DNA from: Bacteroidales bacterium
Lineage (GTDB): Bacteria; Bacteroidota; Bacteroidia; Bacteroidales; VadinHA17
Direction of reading: 5' to 3'
DNA: 64,000 bases
NCBI GenBank assembly: GCA_025454815.1
Contig: JALONR010000002.1
Location: 1 to 64,000, forward strand
Shown: positions 58,487-64,000 of the stretch, piece by piece
Numbering within the stretch: position 1 is the stretch's first letter
How the letters are laid out: each line of letters opens with the position of its first letter
Translations under genes and position numbers: made by a program
The notes under the pieces: generated by a model
What the model saw: only the letters and a program-made list of their open reading frames with translations
What the model was told of the DNA's origin: nothing
Databases searched by the model: none

Positions 58487-61400
58487 TTATTTGTCACCAG
58501 CCTCTTCCTCATCCTCTATGTCTTTCCTTCTTGTCTCTTCCGGCCTGATGAAAAGGTCTTTCAGCGTGTTGAAGTCACGTCTGTAGAATAGCCCCACCCC
58601 CTGGGTGTAGGGATGAACCTGGTAATACAGGTTATAGTTTGATCGGTTGAAAACCTTGAATCTGAGCATGTCAGTGAGTTTGACCTCCACGGTGAACTCA
58701 CCGCTGATGTTGCTGGTTGCCGGGTTCGATTGGTTTCCCCTGACATCCACATTACCGTTGACGGTCACCTTGTCATCAAGCAACTGTGTGGAGAGGGCCA
58801 GTTCCACTTCCTGATCGGTGAGTTCACTTCCAGGCCTGTAGTTGAAGCCAATGTCGAAGTCATTGCTTATCTGTGACAGCCAGTTACTGAGCTGGTTTGA
58901 AAGCATCTCCGTTGTTGTTGTAAACCCTACGTTCGGGGAAACGGGAGAGCCGGTCTGCACGCCGGATGCACCGGTTGCGGATCCTGCATTATATAGAGAG
59001 GGGTCTGAATAAAAACTGTTCATAACCAGAAGGTAAAGGAACTGCCGGCTGAGTTCCTCCTCCGTGTCGATGGCCACTCTCAGCAGCTCCCGTGTCCTCT
59101 CGTCAGATGTAGGCAGGTTGATGTCAAAGCTTATCGTCGGGTTGAGCAGCCTGCCCGAGAGGCTTAGGATGCACTCAACGGGAAGCTTAACCGTGAGCTT
59201 TGAAGACTCCTCCTCACCGAATATGTCTGAAAGGGCGGCCTTGGTCTTGTAAAGGGCCCTGATGTTCAGTGTGGCATCCTCAATGGCCCCGTTCCAGGTA
59301 ACCGTTCCTCCTTGCTCCACGGCGAAACGTTTGTTGAGTATATTGCCCAGGGTGAAGAGGTAGTCACCGTCGCTGATTACATAGTTGCCTGCCATACGCA
59401 TTTCACCCCGGGAGTTGAGTGATATGTTCAGTTTCCCTTCCCCCTTGCCCCTTATTACACCACCGGAGGTCTCATCAAGGATAAGCTGCACCTCTGCCTC
59501 AGGCGTTACTTCGAGATCAAAGTTGAGCTCTATCCTGCTTCCCTGTTCCTGCCTGACCAAAGAGTTCTGTGATGCCTGCTGCTGCTCAGCCTGCTGCCCC
59601 TCCGGATTAACAAATGCAATATACGGATAGTCACTTACGCTTGCCGAAGAGTTCAGCGGTATGAAGAATTCGGTATTGGGTGCGGTACGGGCTGAGATGC
59701 TGAATACCAGCTTCTCCTCATTTCCCCGTATGCCGGCAAAGCCTGAAGCATATGCCGTGCCGTAAAAACTGTCACTGTCCTTTGGCCTTGTGTTGAGAAC
59801 CAGCATCTTGTCCATGTTGATGTCAAAACTGACACCCATATCCTTGAATGAACGGTGTGTGATCATCCCGTTAATTGATCCACGGTTTCTCTTATCATCA
59901 TATATGGCAATATTCCTGAATACTATACCTGCAGGGGTGAATCTGATACTGTCAGAGAAACTGTACCTCGTCTGCAGGAAGTCAATCTTCAGCGACGCAT
60001 CTTTTGCCATTACCGCGCCTCGCAGTTCCAGTTGCTTCGGCCTGCCCGTTATCCTGACTGTCCCTGATCCGATCCCCCTCAGGTCGGAGGCAAACGCACT
60101 TACAAAGGTATTGAGGATGTTAAGCGGAAGGTCAGATACGGTGGCAGTGATGTCTGCCAGGCGATTCGACGGGGAATAGCTGCCTCTTACATCTATCGAT
60201 TTACGGCCGGCAAAATCATTGCTTATGTCAATCACAGCGACTCTTCTTCTCGGATCCCATTCACTGCTGATGGTCATAAGGCCGTAGTTGTTGTCATTCA
60301 GCCTGAAGTCTTCAACATTGACCTTGCTCTCAAAAAGAAGGTTGTCAAATATGTCCGAAAGGGTTACATTGCCGTTCATGGTCCCTTCAAAAATTAACAG
60401 TGAAGGTTCTTCCGCCTCAGGACCTGAGCTGATGATTTTATTAAGGTAAGAGATATTAAGTCCGGCGAAGCTTAGGGTAAGCTTTTCCTCCGGATCCCTT
60501 GATACCTTCCCGTCAAGCCTGATGTAATTGGTGCGGCTGCTAACAAGTACATTGTCAAACAGGGTTCTGGTTGAATCAATGACTATCCTGGCACCGCTGA
60601 TATTCCAGGGTGTGCGGTTAACCGTAACCCCGGCAGGGAGTATGGCAATGGTCATTACAGGCCTGTCATTTTCATTCAGGCTGAAAAAGCCCCTGGCGTT
60701 TACCTCCCCGAAGGTGCGTCCGTCATCCCTGTTGTCCCACTTCACTCCCAGGTCAACGGTGTCATTGACGCTCACCGCGCTGAGGGTAAAATTCCCCAGT
60801 TCCGACCTGTCAGGCAACATCAGTGTGTCCGCAGCCACTTCAATGTTCATTTTACCCTCTTTAACCGATCCGGACATGTGCATCCTCCCCATGCGTATTC
60901 CCTTGTAGGTCAACTCATCAGACTTTATTTCGGCAATTATCTCAGGGTTCTCTGACCAGAAATGGCCTGTAAGCCTTGTTCCTTCTGATATGCTTAATCC
61001 GGTGGCCAGAAAATCATTCAGTTTATCAATTTTCTTTACTCTGGCGTCAAGAGTGAACATGGCTTCCTGGTTCTCTGTCCCTTTTTTTTCTTGGGGAAAA
61101 TTGAATTTTGAGGGAAAAATTTCTGCCAGCATCCGGGAGATGCTTCGCCCTATTGCATCAAATGTATAGTGGCCCCTCACCTCTGCATCCGCGAAATCGG
61201 ATTTGAGAGTCAGCCGTGGTTCCCCGTTAATGATGTCTGAATTTACCAGGAAGTCATATATGTTAAGCTTTCCGATTGAATTCTGCAGGGTGGAATTGAT
61301 GAGCCTCAGGTCTCCCTCCAGGTTGTCGGTGCTGTTGCCTCTGAAGTTGGCGGTCACAAGAGCAGAGACGTTGAATATGCTGTCCTTCTTTACCAGGTTC

Positions 61401-63004
61401 AGGGTATGCAAATCAGCCCTGGTCAGATTCATTGTGAAATCAAACTCGGGCATGCTTTTTTCAAGGTCAAACCTGCCCATCAGGCCCATCTCAATATTGG
61501 GTTCCAGAACCTCCACACTTCCGTCCCATATCCTGTCAGCATAGGTTCCTGCCACCTTAATGTTCCTGTAGAGATACCTGTTTATCTCCACACTGTCTAT
61601 CACCCCGTTTATGTTTGCGGTGAGATGCCGGAATGACTTCATTGAGCCGTCAATGTCAGCGTGCATCCAGAGTCCCCCGAACATCTCTTCATTCTTGGCG
61701 ATGTATCCCAGATCAACATCGCTGGTCCTGAGCGAACCTCTGAAACCAAAGGTATTCTTACCTTCCGGCTTCAGAGACAGGTCTGTATCAAATTCCCCTC
61801 TCTCAGTTGTCAGCTTTCCGAATGAGACAAAATCAGTTGTAAATCCGGTAAAGCTTCCCCTGTAGGAGATCAACCCCAGGTCATGGGCCACCGCCGGCAG
61901 AGCCAGTGTTTTCCTTCCGGGTATCGTGAAATTTTCAATATCAGGTGCACTGGTCCTCATGTCAGTGAAGTCAATGTACAGGTAGCTGTCACTGAACGAA
62001 GGAAGCCCTGATATGTCAAAATCAAACCTGAGCCTTGTTGAGGATTCATAGTCAATCCTGACATTCCTTCCCTTCAGTTCAGCGACAGTACCGCTGACCC
62101 TCCCTGACAGGTTCACCTTCTCATTGATTCCGGCTAGCGGTCTGACAAAAAATGCGAGGTCAGATGTATTGACTACCGAATTATTGAACAGAATATCCAT
62201 CCTGACCTGATTGATAAAATCCCTCCAGGAAGCCGTATCCCCCGGCATGAGCAGAATTTTTTCCGCTGAAATAGCGCTGGAGTCAGTCAGAATATCAATT
62301 TCCCTGAAATAAAGGTTGCTTTCAGCCACCGCCAGGTTCATGTCAACACTCCTGCCGACAAAACCCCCTGATTCTCTGAATGCAAGCCCCCTGATGACCA
62401 TGCTCACAGAATCCGGAATGATCCTCAGGTCTCTTACCTTTCCGTTTAATCCTTTCAGGTTCATGTTTCTGAAGTTGACACTGCCCGGAATCACACCGGC
62501 AGTGTCAGACATGTCGGCCAGGAGAAACGAGCCGTCAAAAAGATCAATATCAGCAAACTGTATGTCAATGGTTTTCGAGGTGTCACGGGTCCTCTCTTTT
62601 CTGAGCGACAACAGATACTGTGTCAGGTTCAGCATGCCCGATGTATCCTGTACCAGCCTGAAATCAGGCTCCCGGATATCAATCCTGCCAAACCTGTATA
62701 GATTTTGTGACGGCCTAATTTCACGCACCCTGAGGTCAACCCCCCGGGCTGCCAGGAGAGTGTCACCCCTGAGATCCCTGAAGAGAATGTCTTCCAGCAC
62801 CACCTCGTGCCATAGTGAGTATGAAACCCTCCCGATGCTGATTTCCGCCCCCGTCCTTTCAGTTACAGCTTTGGTAATCCTGTTGACAGCCCATGTCTGG
62901 ATCCGCGGTGCCTGCAGCAGCAGGAACAGTATGACAGGCACAGCAATCAGCACTGCCATTGTGATGAGAAAGACCCTGACGATTTTTTTAATAATTTTGG
63001 CCAT
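58487..63004 (-). CDS. tamB: TamB-like translocation/assembly module protein (1505 aa)
   Basis: Large inner-membrane-anchored AsmA/TamB-type protein that spans the periplasm and is thought to move phospholipid or assist outer-membrane protein assembly. One N-terminal helix (VFLITMAVLIAVPVILFLLL), then RIQTWAVNRITKAVTERTGAEISIGRV, a long beta-rich middle, and the C-terminal TamB (DUF490) domain with GKGEGKLNISLNSRGEMRMAGNY and VELALSTQLLDDKVTVNGNVDVRG. A Gln-rich insert lies near residue 1140. Length is in the usual range for Bacteroidota members. It is divergent from tsaD. Confidence 0.9.
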   Translation of the reverse strand: MAKIIKKIVRVFLITMAVLIAVPVILFLLLQAPRIQTWAVNRITKAVTERTGAEISIGRVSYSLWHEVVLEDILFRDLRGDTLLAARGVDLRVREIRPSQNLYRFGRIDIREPDFRLVQDTSGMLNLTQYLLSLRKERTRDTSKTIDIQFADIDLFDGSFLLADMSDTAGVIPGSVNFRNMNLKGLNGKVRDLRIIPDSVSMVIRGLAFRESGGFVGRSVDMNLAVAESNLYFREIDILTDSSAISAEKILLMPGDTASWRDFINQVRMDILFNNSVVNTSDLAFFVRPLAGINEKVNLSGRVSGTVAELKGRNVRIDYESSTRLRFDFDISGLPSFSDSYLYIDFTDMRTSAPDIENFTIPGRKTLALPAVAHDLGLISYRGSFTGFTTDFVSFGKLTTERGEFDTDLSLKPEGKNTFGFRGSLRTSDVDLGYIAKNEEMFGGLWMHADIDGSMKSFRHLTANINGVIDSVEINRYLYRNIKVAGTYADRIWDGSVEVLEPNIEMGLMGRFDLEKSMPEFDFTMNLTRADLHTLNLVKKDSIFNVSALVTANFRGNSTDNLEGDLRLINSTLQNSIGKLNIYDFLVNSDIINGEPRLTLKSDFADAEVRGHYTFDAIGRSISRMLAEIFPSKFNFPQEKKGTENQEAMFTLDARVKKIDKLNDFLATGLSISEGTRLTGHFWSENPEIIAEIKSDELTYKGIRMGRMHMSGSVKEGKMNIEVAADTLMLPDRSELGNFTLSAVSVNDTVDLGVKWDNRDDGRTFGEVNARGFFSLNENDRPVMTIAILPAGVTVNRTPWNISGARIVIDSTRTLFDNVLVSSRTNYIRLDGKVSRDPEEKLTLSFAGLNISYLNKIISSGPEAEEPSLLIFEGTMNGNVTLSDIFDNLLFESKVNVEDFRLNDNNYGLMTISSEWDPRRRVAVIDISNDFAGRKSIDVRGSYSPSNRLADITATVSDLPLNILNTFVSAFASDLRGIGSGTVRITGRPKQLELRGAVMAKDASLKIDFLQTRYSFSDSIRFTPAGIVFRNIAIYDDKRNRGSINGMITHRSFKDMGVSFDINMDKMLVLNTRPKDSDSFYGTAYASGFAGIRGNEEKLVFSISARTAPNTEFFIPLNSSASVSDYPYIAFVNPEGQQAEQQQASQNSLVRQEQGSRIELNFDLEVTPEAEVQLILDETSGGVIRGKGEGKLNISLNSRGEMRMAGNYVISDGDYLFTLGNILNKRFAVEQGGTVTWNGAIEDATLNIRALYKTKAALSDIFGEEESSKLTVKLPVECILSLSGRLLNPTISFDINLPTSDERTRELLRVAIDTEEELSRQFLYLLVMNSFYSDPSLYNAGSATGASGVQTGSPVSPNVGFTTTTEMLSNQLSNWLSQISNDFDIGFNYRPGSELTDQEVELALSTQLLDDKVTVNGNVDVRGNQSNPATSNISGEFTVEVKLTDMLRFKVFNRSNYNLYYQVHPYTQGVGLFYRRDFNTLKDLFIRPEETRRKDIEDEEEAGDK

Positions 63005-63057
63005 TCACGAAAAGATTCCCGCCGCAGGCGAAGTTATAAAAAAAGAGTGATACAAAA

Positions 63058-64000
63058 ATGGCACCAGAAATTACGATCCTCGCGATAGAATCTTCCTGCG
63101 ACGATACTTCCGCCTCAGTAATTTGCGACGGATACGTCCTTTCAAACCTGATAGCAAATCAGGCCGTCCACAAGGCCTACGGCGGGGTAGTGCCTGAACT
63201 GGCATCCAGGGCTCACCAGGCAAACATCGTTCCGGTTGTGGATCAGGCCCTGACAATTGCAGGGAAAAAAGCAGATGAAGTAAGCGCCGTTGCATTCACA
63301 CGCGGACCGGGACTCCTTGGTTCGCTCCTGGTGGGAACCTCCTTTGCAAAAGGATTTGCGCTCGCCCGCAATATACCGCTTATAGCCGTTAACCATTTGC
63401 AGGCTCACGTTATGTCCCACTTCGCCATGGAACACGGTAAGGAAAACAGGGTTCCCCGGTTCCCTTTCCTGTGCCTCCTTGTATCAGGCGGACATACACA
63501 GCTTATTGTTATCCGTGACCATCTCTCAATGGAGCTCATTGGCAATACCATCGATGATGCAGCCGGAGAGGCATTCGATAAATGCGCCAAGGTAATGGGG
63601 CTCCCTTACCCGGGCGGTCCGGTTATTGACCGGCTTGCGGCGGAAGGAAATCCTGATGCATTTCATTTTGCCAAACCCAGAATACAGGGACTGAATTTCA
63701 GCTTTTCAGGGCTGAAGACCAGTTTTTTGTATTTCCTCCGCGACAGGCTGCGTGAAAACCCTGATTTCATTTCCAAAAACCTTAATGACCTTGCCGCATC
63801 ACTTCAGAGGACAATTATTGAAATACTTATTGCAAAGCTTGTCCGGGCCTCAAAGGAGACCGGAATACAGGAGATAGGTATTGCCGGCGGAGTCTCGGCA
63901 AACGGCGGACTCAGGCGTACTGCAACCCGGGAGGCCCTGAAACGGGGGTGGAACCTTTACCTTCCGGAGTTCAGGTATACCACTGACAATGCTGCAATGA
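63058..64000 (+). CDS. tsaD: tRNA N6-threonylcarbamoyladenosine synthase subunit TsaD, cut by window edge (314 codons seen)
   Basis: Transfers threonylcarbamoyl to A37 of ANN-decoding tRNAs. Kae1/TsaD signatures: LAIESSCDDTSASVI, GGVVPELASRAHQ, TRGPGLLGSLLVG, the metal site NHLQAHVMSHF, LLVSGGHTQLIV, DDAAGEAFDKCAKVMGLPYPGGP, GGVSANGGLR, and YTTDNAAM at the very edge. The frame is open to the last base, so about 20-30 C-terminal residues should lie outside the window. ATG 63058 gives the normal N terminus. It is divergent from tamB, with a 53-base gap and no exact -7 box. Confidence 0.95.
   Translation, partial: MAPEITILAIESSCDDTSASVICDGYVLSNLIANQAVHKAYGGVVPELASRAHQANIVPVVDQALTIAGKKADEVSAVAFTRGPGLLGSLLVGTSFAKGFALARNIPLIAVNHLQAHVMSHFAMEHGKENRVPRFPFLCLLVSGGHTQLIVIRDHLSMELIGNTIDDAAGEAFDKCAKVMGLPYPGGPVIDRLAAEGNPDAFHFAKPRIQGLNFSFSGLKTSFLYFLRDRLRENPDFISKNLNDLAASLQRTIIEILIAKLVRASKETGIQEIGIAGGVSANGGLRRTATREALKRGWNLYLPEFRYTTDNAAM

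Noticed and set aside
62316..63050. Plus-strand frame of 244 aa
   Set aside because: Antisense to the N-terminal part of tamB, which has clear family features.

Overview
The window looks like a piece of chromosome from an anaerobic, fermentative member of the Bacteroidota (Bacteroidales-like). Reasons: two secreted proteins end in the gliding-motility-type C-terminal domain used by the type IX secretion system; there is a biotin- and sodium-dependent methylmalonyl-CoA decarboxylase, a rubredoxin and an Xaa-His dipeptidase; and at least eleven upstream regions carry an exact TAnnTTTG -7 element, the promoter signature of this phylum. I see no phage, transposase, CRISPR array, rRNA or tRNA. Genes are tightly packed: no gap reaches 300 bases, and many neighbours overlap by ATGA. 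I find 51 protein genes, one of them (tsaD) cut by the right edge and one (rubredoxin, 53 aa) very short.

Layout. 1-243 holds no gene but contains GC-rich hairpins and a strong minus-strand terminator. 244-7468: xerD divergent from aroQ-pyk, then a coupled trio (DUF6702-like protein, large type IX cargo protein, TPR protein). 7513-11458 (minus): a soluble four-PAS hybrid histidine kinase behind nth. 11558-13614: aroB-aroC, the second and last steps of the shikimate pathway (aroQ supplies the third). 13702-19195 (minus): tilS, a POTRA/beta-barrel outer-membrane protein coupled to an unrecognised soluble protein, and proS. 19395-22429: a Tyr-rich/Ser-rich lipoprotein and a FadL/OmpP1-type porin. 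22436-25929 (minus): larC-larE-larB for the nickel-pincer nucleotide cofactor, overlapping a WbqC-like gene; no larA client is nearby. 26084-28579: a Tat-exported DUF362 protein and a NapH/NapG-like polyferredoxin fusion with an internal twin-arginine motif.

28672-35884 is the metabolic centre: methylmalonyl-CoA epimerase, all four parts of a Na+-pumping methylmalonyl-CoA decarboxylase (propionate fermentation), then a CitD-CitE fusion, CitF and a rubredoxin. 36018-43163: pepD, an isocitrate/isopropylmalate dehydrogenase with an HD-like protein, a GH2 lipoprotein and a long-chain acyl-CoA synthetase. 43308-47850: a SPOR lipoprotein, then spoT-fur-purA. 47912-51908: an active/inactive M16 peptidase pair translationally coupled to a type IX cargo protein. 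52006-56354: a ClC channel with CBS domains, glyA, a single-domain response regulator and a TauE/SafE permease. 56398-63004: tamB followed by exbB-exbD-tonB, with tsaD divergent at the right edge.

The most unusual points are the NapH/NapG-like fusion beside an exported DUF362 protein and the lar operon, the CitD-CitE fusion behind a Na+-pumping decarboxylase, a terminator hairpin that contains the stop codons of two convergent genes, an HD-family protein lacking its HD histidine, and a soluble protein coupled to an outer-membrane barrel gene.
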